DNA from: a virus
Virus record (IMG/VR): IMGVR_UViG_3300033153_008451
Coordinates: 1 to 47,947 of that record
Length of the DNA stretch: 47,947 nt
Reading direction: 5' to 3' (one strand)
The notes below the pieces were generated by a model that saw only the letters and a program-made list of their open reading frames with translations, was not told where the DNA came from and did no database searches. A program made the translations under genes and the position numbers. Below are positions 1 to 7,709 of this stretch, piece by piece. Each line of letters begins with the position of its first letter. The stretch's first letter is position 1.

Positions 1-114
1 CAATACCACAATCAATCATCACTTCCCTCACCTTGTCACTCTTTCAAACATTAGCCCCGTCATTCATGGCGGGGTAAAAAGTCATCCCTTAGAACCCACG
101 GGCTTTAGCCCGCA
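1..114. repeat. Left copy of exact 114-bp terminal direct repeat
   Basis: The first 114 bases are identical to the last 114 (47834-47947). The repeat contains a palindrome (55-74) and a second GGGCTTTAGCCC palindrome (99-112). Either the molecule is circular or circularly permuted and the assembly overlaps itself, or these are true short terminal repeats of linear virion DNA. The sequence alone cannot separate the two, but an overlap of this length is typical of a circular assembly. The unique genome would be 47,833 bp. Confidence 0.9.
55..112. repeat. Pair of REP-like palindromes
   Basis: Two palindromes lie side by side: CCCC-GTCATTCATGG-CGGGG-type at 55-74 and CGGGCTTTAGCCCG at 99-112. 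The same ordered pair recurs at 4652-4710, 33060-33116 and 47062-47120, each time just upstream of a Shine-Dalgarno sequence and start codon. They are probably mobile, REP-like non-coding elements or RNA hairpins in leaders. Confidence 0.8.
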
Positions 115-128
115 AACCAGAGGATCAA

Positions 129-356
129 ATGAAATGTAATTGTGTTGAAGAAATTAACAAAAAAATCAGGGAGGCAACAGGAGATCCAGAAGCATCGCTG
201 AATATTTTATTTTGCCTTGGAAATGAGACAACGTCTCGATTATATATTCCATATTCTTACCGAACCATAAAAAAAGATGGAACATTTACGGTAAACAAGG
301 AGGAGGGAAAATTATCACTTCATAGATGCCCTTTTTGTGGCGTGTCGCAGACCTAA
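129..356 (+). CDS. Small CxC/CPFC zinc-ribbon-like protein, unknown function
   Basis: This is a 75-residue protein with a CNC motif at its N-terminus (C3, C5) and a CPFC motif near its C-terminus (C67, C70). Together these could form one zinc site that clamps the two ends of the chain. An AGAGG ribosome site lies 7 bases before the ATG, directly after the palindrome pair of the terminal repeat. Small zinc-binding proteins of this form are common in the early regions of tailed phages, often with unknown roles. It is the first gene of the left arm, and the methyltransferase follows after a short repeat tract. I do not recognise a named family with confidence. Confidence 0.7.
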   Translation: MKCNCVEEINKKIREATGDPEASLNILFCLGNETTSRLYIPYSYRTIKKDGTFTVNKEEGKLSLHRCPFCGVSQT

Positions 357-440
357 CCTCCTAAACTCTTTTTTCCTAAACTCTAAACTTGCTCTTTCTC
401 CCATCAACCATTAACCATTAACCATTAACCATCAAATAGG
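357..440. repeat. Low-complexity repeat tract (CTAAACTC and AACCATT units)
   Basis: This tract is made of CTAAACTC-like units, then the recurring GCTCTTT block, then four AACCATT/AACCATC units running up to the methyltransferase start. It is the first of about 17 such tracts, all pyrimidine- or C-rich on the coding strand. Confidence 0.85.
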
Positions 441-445
441 CCCCA

Positions 446-1528
446 ATGACAATATATTATCAAAATAAAAACATCACAATTTACAATAATAATTGCAAAG
501 AAATTTTAAAAAATTTTAAGCCATTATCAATAAATTGCATAATAACCAGCCCTCCATATTACGGGCTCCGGGATTATGGAGAGGTTGAGCAACTCGGCCT
601 TGAAGAAACGCCGGAAAAATATGTAGAAAATTTAGTCGAGATTTTTCGTGAAATAAAGCGAGTTTTACGAAACGATGGCACGGTCTGGTTAAATCTTGGG
701 GATTCCTATTGCGGATCAGGCGTGAATAACGGAAATACAAATGCTGGTATTTCAAGGGCAAGAAAACGAGGTGATATAAAAAAAACCTCTCGCCCGAATA
801 CAAAAATTAATAATTTAAAACCCAAAAATCTTATTGGTATTCCCTGGCGGGTTGCCTTTGCTTTACAGGCTGATGGCTGGTGTCTCAGGCAAGATATAAT
901 TTGGCAAAAACCCAATTCCCTACCGGAAAGCGTAAGGGATCGCTGCACAAAAGCTCACGAGTATATTTTTCTGTTGACAAAGAATTATAATCAAAATAAA
1001 GTATGGTGGGCAAAAGATACCGGTGAATATTCTTATAATCCGGATTTATCCGAAATAATAAAGGATGCAGAGGGAAACGAATTACCAAGATGGCGGGGCG
1101 CACAATATTATTTTGATTACGAATCAATAGCGGAAAAAGCCACGGGATATGACGGTCGGAAAGATACTATTTTTAAAGGTTCTGTTAAATATAAACCGGA
1201 TGACAATTGTCCAAGACCCGGCGGTGAAAGATGGCCAAATCGTGGGAAAGATATAAATGCTTATCCTTTAAGAAATAAACGATCTGTTTGGACAGTAAAT
1301 ACACAGCCCTATAAAGAAGCGCATTTTGCAGTTTTTCCCGACAAATTGATTGCGCCTTGCATAAAAGCGGGTTGTCCGGAAGGCGGAGTAGTTCTTGATC
1401 CGTTTATGGGAAGTGGTACAACGCTAAAAACAGCACAGAGATTAGGACGGAAGGCCATAGGTATAGATTTAAATAAAAATTATTGTAAGATGTCAAAGAA
1501 AAGATTCGCGCAGGAGGAATTATTTTGA
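446..1528 (+). CDS. Site-specific DNA methyltransferase (beta-class, N4/N6)
   Basis: This 360-residue enzyme is predicted to transfer a methyl group from S-adenosylmethionine to an exocyclic amino group of cytosine or adenine. The catalytic motif IV TSPPYYG (residues 34-40) comes first and the AdoMet-binding motif DPFMGSGTT (318-326) comes last, which is the beta-class permutation of the N6_N4_Mtase family. The SPPY form is most common in N4-cytosine enzymes, but adenine enzymes also use it. No restriction endonuclease lies next to it, so protection of phage DNA against host restriction is the likeliest role. The start has only a weak ribosome site (AGGCC), yet motif spacing agrees with this start. 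Confidence 0.93.
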   Translation: MTIYYQNKNITIYNNNCKEILKNFKPLSINCIITSPPYYGLRDYGEVEQLGLEETPEKYVENLVEIFREIKRVLRNDGTVWLNLGDSYCGSGVNNGNTNAGISRARKRGDIKKTSRPNTKINNLKPKNLIGIPWRVAFALQADGWCLRQDIIWQKPNSLPESVRDRCTKAHEYIFLLTKNYNQNKVWWAKDTGEYSYNPDLSEIIKDAEGNELPRWRGAQYYFDYESIAEKATGYDGRKDTIFKGSVKYKPDDNCPRPGGERWPNRGKDINAYPLRNKRSVWTVNTQPYKEAHFAVFPDKLIAPCIKAGCPEGGVVLDPFMGSGTTLKTAQRLGRKAIGIDLNKNYCKMSKKRFAQEELF

Positions 1529-1647
1529 ATCCCCATACACCTCGCCCCGTCGCCCTATCACCCCGTCGCCCTATCACCCCCTCGCCCTGTCACCCCCTCG
1601 CCCCCTCGCCCCCTCGCCCCCTCGCCCCATCAACCATCAACCATCAG
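1529..1647. repeat. C-rich tandem tract (CGCCCCCT units)
   Basis: The whole gap between the methyltransferase and the replication initiator consists of CGCCCTAT/CGCCCCCT-type octamers followed by ATCAACC units. The C-rich strand is the coding strand. The initiator ATG follows within a few bases, with almost no Shine-Dalgarno sequence. Confidence 0.9.
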
Positions 1648-1657
1648 AAAGTAACCA

Positions 1658-2494
1658 ATGGCAAATCCTCAAATTGAAAACGGATACACAAAAATAGCCA
1701 ATGATATCATCGAAAATCTTGCAAAAATTCGGATCCCGGGTGAAGCAACCCAATGTTTGTATTTTATTCTTCGAAAAACCTACGGCTACAACAAGAAATC
1801 TGTCCTTATATTATTAAACCAATTTGAGACGGCAACCGGAATGAAAAAACCGGCTATATGCCGCGCCCTAAAAAAATTACAGAAAATGAAACTAATTACC
1901 ATTATCAAAAAAGATAATGCAAATATATATAAACTTAATAAAAATTATGATTTATGGAAACCAATAAAAAAGAAAAAAATAGCCAAAACCATTATCAAAA
2001 AAGATAATGCCATTATCAAAAAAGATAATACCATTATCAAAAAAGATAATTCGATTATCAAAAAAGATAATCTACCATTATCAAAAAAGCTAACGTTTAG
2101 CGACGAGCCTAAATACAATAAGAGTAAAGAAAGAAAAAATGAAAAAAAAGTGGGTAAAAAAAAGAAAAAAGAAAGAACCCCAAAAAGTTATTTTTTAGAA
2201 ATGTTTAATTCTATAAAAAAAAATTTTACGGATCAGGAATTAAAACTTGCTCAGGAATTTTTAGATTATTGGACAGAAACAAATTTACATGGATTCAAAG
2301 AACGCTGGGAAATGGAAAAGACCTTTGATATTAACCGTAGATTTAAAACCTGGATACGCAATGAAATAAAATGGAAAAAAAGACGAGGAAATTATGAGAC
2401 AAAAAAAAGAGACGGCAACCCTTATCGGAGAAATAGCGGCCAAAGCCATCAAAAATATTCAGACAACCCGCCGGATATCCTGGGAATGTCGTAA
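1658..2494 (+). CDS. Phage replication initiator, lambda O-like N-terminal domain
   Basis: Residues 1-95 match the Phage_rep_O family: a winged-helix DNA-binding domain opening with a MANPQIENGYTKIANDI-type sequence and containing ILRKTYGYNKKS and MKKPAICRALKKL segments. Residues from about 80 to 145 carry a Lys-rich linker with repeated IIKKDN heptads, encoded by palindromic 21-bp iterons (see 1901-2089). By analogy with lambda O, this protein binds the iterons inside its own gene, melts the origin and recruits the helicase loader encoded next. The C-terminal part (KSYFLEMFNSIKKNF onward) is a probable interaction domain. The gene overlaps the loader gene by 101 bp. The ribosome site is poor. 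Confidence 0.92.
   Translation: MANPQIENGYTKIANDIIENLAKIRIPGEATQCLYFILRKTYGYNKKSVLILLNQFETATGMKKPAICRALKKLQKMKLITIIKKDNANIYKLNKNYDLWKPIKKKKIAKTIIKKDNAIIKKDNTIIKKDNSIIKKDNLPLSKKLTFSDEPKYNKSKERKNEKKVGKKKKKERTPKSYFLEMFNSIKKNFTDQELKLAQEFLDYWTETNLHGFKERWEMEKTFDINRRFKTWIRNEIKWKKRRGNYETKKRDGNPYRRNSGQSHQKYSDNPPDILGMS
1901..2089 (+). other. Iteron array, probable replication origin
   Basis: Five perfect copies of the 18-bp palindrome ATTATC-AAAAAA-GATAAT lie at 1901-1918, 1991-2008, 2012-2029, 2033-2050 and 2054-2071, and a sixth truncated copy is at 2077-2089. Copies two to five are spaced exactly 21 bp, two helical turns, so binding would be on one face of the DNA. They lie inside the O-like initiator gene, the arrangement of the lambda origin. 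Because 21 bp is seven codons, the array is read as an xIIKKDN protein repeat. Confidence 0.85.
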
Positions 2495-3080
2495 ATGTCA
2501 CAAAATATTTTCCGATCAGGAAGCCACCGACGGCAAATACAACACCGCCGCCGAAACATGCTTTCACTGTTTACAGATAAAAAATCTACCAGAGATATAC
2601 AGAACTCTCAAAGACAAATATAATTTTACAGATAAAGTAATAAAACTTGCCTTCACCTCCCTGTTTATCACCGGCCCCACCGGATCGGGAAAAACCGTAT
2701 TCGCCACCTTTATACTTCGCTATCACTGGAAAAATACCCGCCGTGGCCGCTTTATTCACTTTCCTTCCTGGATATTTGAACTAAAATCAGACTTCGATCA
2801 TGCGGAAATTCGCTTAAACGCCGCTAAAAAATATAAAAACTGTCTTGTAATTGACGATTTTGGGGCCGAAAAACTCACCGAATACGTCCGGGAAATATCC
2901 TATCTGCTCATCGATCATCGCGCCAGTAACAATCTACATACCGTTATCACCAGCAATCTCACCCTCAATCAAATCGATAAATATATTGATCCCCGCATCT
3001 CATCCCGTATAAACGGACTCTGCCAGACCTTTAAACTCACCGGCGACAAACGCACCCCGCCACCTCTACCAACCTTGTAG
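2394..3080 (+). CDS. DnaC/IstB-like helicase loader ATPase
   Basis: This 228-residue AAA+ ATPase has Walker A GPTGSGKT (94-101) and Walker B CLVIDDFG (150-157). Before the ATPase core is a four-cysteine zinc module (C32, C35, C56, C59). DnaC-type proteins load the replicative helicase onto origin DNA opened by the initiator, and this gene lies immediately after the O-like initiator. Its AGGAA ribosome site and ATG lie inside the end of the initiator gene (101-bp overlap), suggesting coupled translation. No helicase gene is visible in the window, so host DnaB is the likely client. The extreme C-terminus (PPPLPTL) is encoded by sequence leading into a palindromic element, so the original stop may have been displaced. 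Confidence 0.92.
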   Translation: MRQKKETATLIGEIAAKAIKNIQTTRRISWECRKCHKIFSDQEATDGKYNTAAETCFHCLQIKNLPEIYRTLKDKYNFTDKVIKLAFTSLFITGPTGSGKTVFATFILRYHWKNTRRGRFIHFPSWIFELKSDFDHAEIRLNAAKKYKNCLVIDDFGAEKLTEYVREISYLLIDHRASNNLHTVITSNLTLNQIDKYIDPRISSRINGLCQTFKLTGDKRTPPPLPTL

Positions 3081-3104
3081 GTTTTCCTTAACCTGCAAGG
3101 TTTG
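3071..3104. repeat. Palindromic element AACCTTGTAGG...CCTGCAAGGTT
   Basis: An imperfect inverted repeat whose arms are AACCTTGTAGG and CCTGCAAGGTT. A near copy lies at 4573-4604 and a shortened one at 10483-10506. The first arm overlaps the end of the helicase-loader gene. Confidence 0.8.
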
Positions 3105-3136
3105 AAATCTAAACCCTAACCAACGGAGGAAAAAAA

Positions 3137-3400
3137 ATGACAACAGCAAAAGAAGCGATTATCGAATATGCGAAAAAAAATGGGTACACAGGATTATACG
3201 AACCAGATAGCGAGTGCGGGTGTGCAATAGAGGATTGTTGCTTGTGTGATTCTTTTAATCCAGAATCTTGTAAATTCGGGGATATGGTAAAATGTGTTGA
3301 CTGTGATAAAAAAGACACAGAAGAAGGATGTATGTATTATCAGGAAGGTGCGAAAATGTGTGTGCGGCCACGAAAATTAGAAAGGGCGAAAAAATGTTAA
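3137..3400 (+). CDS. Cysteine-rich small protein, unknown function
   Basis: An 87-residue protein with 11 cysteines, grouped as CGC, CC-x-C and C-x2-C pairs between residues 28 and 75, with a basic C-terminal tail. This spacing suggests two zinc- or iron-sulphur-binding knuckles. A strong GGAGG ribosome site precedes the ATG. It opens a block of five short, overlapping genes (3137-4452) that look like one translationally coupled operon. The block is much more AT-rich than the replication genes before it. I do not recognise the family. Confidence 0.85.
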   Translation: MTTAKEAIIEYAKKNGYTGLYEPDSECGCAIEDCCLCDSFNPESCKFGDMVKCVDCDKKDTEEGCMYYQEGAKMCVRPRKLERAKKC

Positions 3401-3555
3401 GTTTTATAGCAGGTTTATTTATTGGAACGTTATTTGGTATTTTTATCATTAGCATTTTAGTATCAGGCAAAACCGCTGATATGCGGATGGCAATTTACGA
3501 AGCAAGCAGGGGAAACATTGAACCTGCTAAGCAATTTATCAAAGAAGGGAGATGA
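3394..3555 (+). CDS. 53-residue single-span membrane protein (DUF3789-like)
   Basis: The ATG at 3394 overlaps the end of the preceding gene by 7 bases and starts MLSFIAGLFIGTLFGIFIIS, a single hydrophobic span followed by a short, mostly polar tail. An in-frame ATG further upstream (3328) would add residues read in a different frame of the cysteine-rich gene and has no ribosome site, so I reject it; AAAGGGCGA lies before 3394. The form (short N-terminus, Gly-rich helix, small cytoplasmic tail) resembles DUF3789 proteins found in phages. Function unknown. Confidence 0.7.
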   Translation: MLSFIAGLFIGTLFGIFIISILVSGKTADMRMAIYEASRGNIEPAKQFIKEGR

Positions 3556-3556
3556 A

Positions 3557-3850
3557 ATGATAAAGAAATTATATAATTTATTAATTGTATCAGGTGTGCT
3601 TATTTTTGGAATACTATTTATTTTTTTGGCATTAAATGATATAAAATCAGAAATAGAAAAATATCAATCAGAAATTCCTTATACTTACCATTCCGCCGTA
3701 GTATCTTATCTTGAATTAGAAAAAGGTAAATTATATCGGTTAGAGGATATAAAAATAATCAAGCAAAAAGAAGGAATGATTGTTTTTATATCTGATTCAG
3801 CAAGACTTTATCAGGCTGGAGTTGTAGCGGAATATGAGGATGTAAAATGA
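3557..3850 (+). CDS. Small membrane-anchored protein, unknown function
   Basis: A 97-residue protein beginning [20 protein letters not shown], one transmembrane helix near the N-terminus (about residues 7-27), then a mixed alpha/beta soluble domain with [18 protein letters not shown]. The AAGGGAG ribosome site selects the ATG at 3557 over an earlier in-frame ATG at 3518 that lies inside the previous gene. Its stop overlaps the next start in an ATGA junction. The topology suggests an inner-membrane protein with a periplasmic or cytoplasmic domain. No known family is recognised. Confidence 0.78.
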   Translation: MIKKLYNLLIVSGVLIFGILFIFLALNDIKSEIEKYQSEIPYTYHSAVVSYLELEKGKLYRLEDIKIIKQKEGMIVFISDSARLYQAGVVAEYEDVK

Positions 3851-4071
3851 GTTTAGAATTACAACAATATTTATTATTAACAGCAATTAGTACTATACAC
3901 CAAAATTATTCAAAATTTGATGTTACCTATAAAAATTTTCCTTTTACGAGGAAGCCACGAAATGGCAAAGTTGTAAAAGTAAGGACGTACCGGAAAATCG
4001 GCAGGAACGAAATATGTCCTTGCGGAAGCGGTAAAAAATTTAAACGTTGTTGCCTAAAAAAAAGAGGATAA
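3847..4071 (+). CDS. SEC-C zinc-motif protein
   Basis: A 74-residue protein whose last 23 residues form a clear SEC-C motif, [18 protein letters not shown] (C57, C59, C68, C69). In SecA and other proteins this motif binds one zinc ion and mediates contacts with partners such as SecB. The first 50 residues are short and not conserved in any family I recognise. It overlaps the previous gene by 4 bp (ATGA) and the next ATG follows by one base. Free-standing SEC-C proteins are common in phages and mobile elements; the role here is unknown. Confidence 0.85.
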   Translation: MSLELQQYLLLTAISTIHQNYSKFDVTYKNFPFTRKPRNGKVVKVRTYRKIGRNEICPCGSGKKFKRCCLKKRG

Positions 4072-4072
4072 A

Positions 4073-4345
4073 ATGAATAGATTTAAATACGCAAACTCAT
4101 TAAAAGACCCCGATCCCATTGAGGGATTAGTAAGAGTTACCGACTGGATATATCCCAGTAAACTATTACGATTTGGTAAAGTAAAATACATCTCCCACAA
4201 CTTTACCATAGTTCCCCATCCCGCCCGTATCATCCTCGCAAAACACTGGCTCGAATCTCACCGGAAATTCGTCAATGGCACCATCCGTAAAAACCAAAAA
4301 GGCCAATGCGCCGTATTCAGAAGAAAGGAAGACATAGAATTATGA
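4073..4345 (+). CDS. Hypothetical basic protein, 90 residues
   Basis: The protein is basic with a predicted mixed fold (VKYISHNFTIVPHPARIILAKHWL) and no membrane segment. An AGAGG site lies 6 bases before the start. It is one base downstream of the SEC-C gene, and its TGA overlaps the ATG of the tiny membrane gene that follows, so it belongs to the same operon. No recognisable family. Confidence 0.75.
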   Translation: MNRFKYANSLKDPDPIEGLVRVTDWIYPSKLLRFGKVKYISHNFTIVPHPARIILAKHWLESHRKFVNGTIRKNQKGQCAVFRRKEDIEL

Positions 4346-4452
4346 AATATTTAAGATTACTACTATTGCCCATTTTACTATTCGGAGTTGTAATATTTTA
4401 CATACTGCTTGGTATTAGGAATTTATTTTTCCCTTACAAAGAGAGTGAATAA
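4342..4452 (+). CDS. 36-residue single-span membrane peptide
   Basis: A short gene packed with ATGA and TAATG overlaps on both sides (4342-4345 and 4450-4454), which argues that it is real. It encodes one hydrophobic helix (LRLLLLPILLFGVVIFYILL) followed by a charged tail KESE. Together with the two genes at 3394 and 3557 it makes three small membrane proteins in one operon. They may modify the host envelope or act as inhibitors of host functions, but no family is recognised. Confidence 0.65.
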   Translation: MKYLRLLLLPILLFGVVIFYILLGIRNLFFPYKESE

Positions 4453-5099
4453 TGGGTTATCAATGTCCGGTTTGCTCAAAAGATTTTGGAATAGATCAAA
4501 AATTATTCGATCAACACCTATCCTCGGCGCATTCCGGCTTAGGCAAAGATTTAAAAGATTTATTTATAATTTCCAACCTTGTAGGTTTTCCAGACCTGCA
4601 AGGTTTGAAATCATCAACCCATCCCCCGCTCTTTAAACCATCAACCATCAACCCCGTCATTCATGGCGGGGATAAAATCAACCCCTCATTAACCCCGGGC
4701 TTTAGCCCGCAAAAAGGAAAAAAATTGAGTAAAACACCACCAAAGATCACCACCGACGCCTTTAAAAATCCAAAATCCCGCAACTGCACCATAAAAAATC
4801 TCGATGGGTATTTATTTGATCTTCTCGTTCATGCAAACCGTCTCGGCTTAGAGGAAAAACAGATCACCGAAATATTATACAGTTTCGGTCTCAGCGCCCC
4901 TCACCTCGATTTTATCACCGCCCCCTCGCAACCCAAACCCCAAACAAAAAACGACAATGAAAACTTAATATTGCGACTTGAAATAGTTGCGGGTGAACTG
5001 GAAGATTTAAAACGATTCCCTATGGAAGCAACCGTTAGAGAGGCTATGGATGTTTTAAACAAACTTCCCGCACCCTCGCCCCCCGGAGTAAAAAAATGA
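4452..5099 (+). CDS. C2H2 finger protein read through repeats into a second domain
   Basis: The 215-residue frame has three parts. Residues 1-30 form a C2H2-type finger (YQCPVCSKDF...HLSSAH). Residues about 40-90 are the in-frame translation of palindromic elements (4573-4604, 4652-4671, 4694-4710) and AACCATC units. Residues 92-215 form a helical domain (DGYLFDLLVHANRLGLEEKQITEILYSFG). The usual layout here is palindrome pair, ribosome site, start codon. At 4725 there is an in-frame TTG preceded by AAGGA, so the second domain may be a separate gene (4725-5099, 124 residues). Either the repeats fused two genes or they invaded one. Function unknown. Confidence 0.7.
   Translation: MGYQCPVCSKDFGIDQKLFDQHLSSAHSGLGKDLKDLFIISNLVGFPDLQGLKSSTHPPLFKPSTINPVIHGGDKINPSLTPGFSPQKGKKLSKTPPKITTDAFKNPKSRNCTIKNLDGYLFDLLVHANRLGLEEKQITEILYSFGLSAPHLDFITAPSQPKPQTKNDNENLILRLEIVAGELEDLKRFPMEATVREAMDVLNKLPAPSPPGVKK
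4573..4710. repeat. Three palindromic elements inside a reading frame
   Basis: In order: the AACCTTGTAGG/CCTGCAAGGTT element (4573-4604), the CCCC-GTCATTCATGG-CGGGG element (4652-4671) and the CCCGGGCTTTAGCCCGC element (4694-4710). AACCATC units lie between the first two. The frame of the surrounding gene stays open through all of them. Confidence 0.85.
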
Positions 5100-5385
5100 A
5101 TAAAAATTTAAATTTGAGGATAAGGTCAGGTAATGTCAGGTGTGGTTTGGTAAGGTTTGGTTTTTTAAATTCCCTAAACTCCTAAACCCTAAACTTCTAA
5201 ACTCCTAAACTCTAAACTCTTTTCTAAACGCTCTTTCCTAAACTCCCAAACTCTTTTTTCTAATTTCCCCATTCCCCCTTCCTCCTTTCTCCTTTCTCCT
5301 TTCTCCTTTCTCCTTTCTCCTTCCTCCTTATTCCACCCCGCTCTTTAAACCATCACCCATCAACCATTAACCATCAACCATGGAA
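5100..5385. repeat. Low-complexity intergenic tract
   Basis: No gene is seen in these 291 bases. They contain a short AT-rich lead, then CTAAACTC/CTAAACCC units (about 5163-5255), TTTCTCC/TTCCTCC units (5276-5330), a CCGCTCTTTAAACC block and AACCATC units ending at the next start. Confidence 0.85.
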
Positions 5386-5390
5386 AAAAA

Positions 5391-5993
5391 ATGTCAAAAC
5401 TCAAACCAAAAACACCCCTCACCCCTCACAATCCCTTTGCAGACGTCTTCGAAGACAGTCCTACTCACGACATAGAAAGCGTAGTTCTTCCTCCCGAGGC
5501 TCAGGACGATCTCGCCCTATTTACCCCCAAGTCCAAGCCCGGCGCCACCGCCAAATACCGCATGGACGACAAGATACTTGCCATTATGTTCCTCGAAGCC
5601 AGTCAGCGGGAATACGAAGGGAAATTCATCCCCAACTACCGCAAAACCGGTGAAACCCTCCAGATACCTCACCACACCCTAATGGATTGGTGGAAGAAAA
5701 AAGACTATTTATTAAAACAAGCCAACGACCTCACCGATAAATTATCAAACTATATGATCATAAAAATGTCAATGGAATGTCTCAGAATCCTTGAATCTTT
5801 CGGCAGAGAAGATTATATTAATGCTAAGATGAAGGATCGCACCTTCCTATTGAACACGCTAATTGGGAAAATGAGATTACTCGCCTACAAATCCACGGAA
5901 AACGTGGCTCATGAGCACCGGCACACCGGTAAAGTGGCGCTCATTCCCAGGGAGGAAAAAGAAAATGTCAGCAAAACAACCGATAAGAAGTAA
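5391..5993 (+). CDS. HTH DNA-binding protein, possible terminase small subunit
   Basis: A 200-residue protein with a disordered N-terminal third and a probable helix-turn-helix in the middle: a segment at about residues 75-105 reads FIPNYRKTGETLQIPHHTLMDWW, the layout of a homeodomain-like HTH. A helical C-terminal part follows. Small terminase subunits often combine such an HTH with helical oligomerisation segments, and no other candidate small subunit is present before the large subunit at 10659. The separation from the large subunit is unusual. It could instead be an excisionase or transcription regulator, because the recombinase gene overlaps its end by 29 bp. Confidence 0.8.
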   Translation: MSKLKPKTPLTPHNPFADVFEDSPTHDIESVVLPPEAQDDLALFTPKSKPGATAKYRMDDKILAIMFLEASQREYEGKFIPNYRKTGETLQIPHHTLMDWWKKKDYLLKQANDLTDKLSNYMIIKMSMECLRILESFGREDYINAKMKDRTFLLNTLIGKMRLLAYKSTENVAHEHRHTGKVALIPREEKENVSKTTDKK

Positions 5994-6783
5994 AAAGCAG
6001 GTCATGGCAATGCTCCATGTCCTCAAAATTCCCAGAAACCGTCTGCTTTTCATGTTTGGGATCAACACCGGACTCCGCATTGGCGACATACTGCCCTTCA
6101 AGATCAAAGACATATTCAATGCCGACGGTGGATTCCGCAAACATGTTACTGTCTGGGAACAAAAATCATCAGGCCCCACCAAAATTCCTATCGACCCATT
6201 CCTCTACAAAGACCTCCTCGAATACATAGAAAAATACAAACTCAAACCAAACGACAAACTTTTCAAATACACCCTCACCTCCAGATCCAACAGAGACAAG
6301 GATGCCGTAAATCTTCAATTCTGTCTATCAAACCGCCCCGGCTTCCGCCACTCCTACTTCCGGCACATCACCCCTCGTACTATCCATCCCGATCAAGTCA
6401 TACTAAATCTTCGCCGCAATCCCAAACCACCCGTAGAAGTCCTGTTCAATGCCCCTCTCAGACGCGCCTTAAAGAACTATCGTAAATTATACGACCTCAA
6501 ACCCGACGATTATCTATTCTTTAGTCAGAAAGGCGAAAACACCCCCATCGGCTACCATCAGGCCAACCGTATCCTGCAATCCGCCGCAAAATTTCTGGGC
6601 ATAGAAAATTTTGCAACCCACTCCATGCGTAAAACCTTTGCCTATCACACTCACAAAGATTCCGGCGACATCAGTCTCGTCAAAGAACTCCTCAATCACC
6701 GCAGTGAACATGTGACCATGCGATACGTGGGTCTTGATCAGGACGCTAAGGACAAAGCCTATAAAAACCTAAGATATAAATAA
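5965..6783 (+). CDS. Tyrosine recombinase (integrase)
   Basis: This 272-residue enzyme contains the catalytic set of the phage integrase family: R38 in NTGLRIGD, H219-x-x-R222 in HSMRKT, H245 in LLNHRS and the nucleophile Y254 in TMRYVGL. It lacks a long N-terminal arm-binding or core-binding region, so it is shorter than lambda-type integrases and closer in form to compact XerC-like or minimal recombinases. A GGGAGG site 10 bases upstream selects the ATG at 5965, rather than an in-frame ATG at 5911. Likely roles are integration, excision or dimer resolution of the circular genome. The gene overlaps the HTH gene before it. Confidence 0.93.
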   Translation: MSAKQPIRSKKQVMAMLHVLKIPRNRLLFMFGINTGLRIGDILPFKIKDIFNADGGFRKHVTVWEQKSSGPTKIPIDPFLYKDLLEYIEKYKLKPNDKLFKYTLTSRSNRDKDAVNLQFCLSNRPGFRHSYFRHITPRTIHPDQVILNLRRNPKPPVEVLFNAPLRRALKNYRKLYDLKPDDYLFFSQKGENTPIGYHQANRILQSAAKFLGIENFATHSMRKTFAYHTHKDSGDISLVKELLNHRSEHVTMRYVGLDQDAKDKAYKNLRYK

Positions 6784-7680
6784 TTTTCAGCGCCGGCCTA
6801 CCCCTCTCTAAAAAAATATATTTTTTGTGAGTAAGTAAATATCAATCTATCTCTCGCACTTTCAAATATCAATTTACAATCTACGATCAAAAACCCCCAA
6901 AAAAAATCTATATCTATCATTCCCCCTATTATCTTTTTCCTTTCCCCTTCCTCCTTTCTCCTTATTCCTTCTCCGCCAAACTATTTTCCCGTGATGTATC
7001 TGCGCTGGAGTAATTAATATAGGACGCCCCCGCCCCCGTGTCTGGGGGGAGCCCGCCCCTGCGCGGTCATTTATACTGTCCGCACCCGTCGGACGGTTGA
7101 CGCTCTCTATTCGCTGCGCTGGTCTGCTGTGACTACTACAATATACGCTGGGTTGCACTCGATCTGGCGCTGATCCTGGCGCTGGGATATACTCCGGTTT
7201 TTCTGCCTTTCTGTCCACTTTTCATATTTATGCCCGCCCCCTCACCCTGTCGCCCCCTCGCAACTCATTATATATATTGTAGTAAGCCCTCGCCTGATAA
7301 TGTAACAAAATAACAAAAACTTGACATTTCTGTTTGTGTCGTATGCGATTTTTCCCTTTTTTCATAACGGGTGGAGTGTTTGCATGGTATACTATTTTTC
7401 TGATTTCTGCAATTTGGAAAATATGACAAAAAACGTACATTTGGCGATTTGCCAGGTTTTGGGCACTTTTTTGTGATCCGAAAAATACCAACATCGCCCG
7501 ATATAAAATGACCGGTAAAATTTGGTCAAAATTCGCCCCGCCCGACATAGCCCAAAAAAAGGCGAAATGTAAGGTTTTCGCAAAGAAATGTTCCATTTTC
7601 TATAATATATTGCATTCGTCTACGAATACTCCCAAAAAATTTTTTTCTCGTCGACAAAACAAAATAAATAAAAAAAAGAC
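6784..7680. other. Long non-coding region with GC-rich structured island
   Basis: About 900 bases hold no convincing gene. After an AT-rich start and a short TTCCTCC tract (6930-6972) comes a GC-rich island (7010-7215) with hairpins such as CCCCC/GGGGG (7033-7049) and GTCCG/CGGAC (7078-7094). Next are a C-rich tract (7225-7262) and AT-rich DNA with promoter-like sites: an extended -10 TGGTATACT (7385-7393) and a TATAAT (7601-7606). Open frames on the minus strand here are low-complexity and lack ribosome sites. Confidence 0.6.
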
Positions 7681-7709
7681 TTGACAAATATTTACGCAAT
7701 TGCTATACT
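7681..7709 (+). promoter_or_regulatory. Sigma70-type promoter
   Basis: TTGACA at 7681-7686 and TATACT at 7704-7709 are separated by exactly 17 bases. The -35 is a perfect consensus and the -10 matches 5 of 6. It should drive the block of AT-rich genes that starts at 7770. Confidence 0.8.

Noticed and set aside
446-1528. Restriction-modification system
   Set aside because: Only the methyltransferase is present; neither neighbour has a nuclease motif.
7321-7349. A TTGACA at 7321 as a promoter
   Set aside because: The best -10 candidate (TATGCG) is only 15 bases away and weak; the promoter at 7681 is far better.
6874-7596. Two minus-strand open frames in the long non-coding gap
   Set aside because: They have no ribosome sites, run through C-rich and hairpin sequence, and show no recognisable domain or composition of real proteins.
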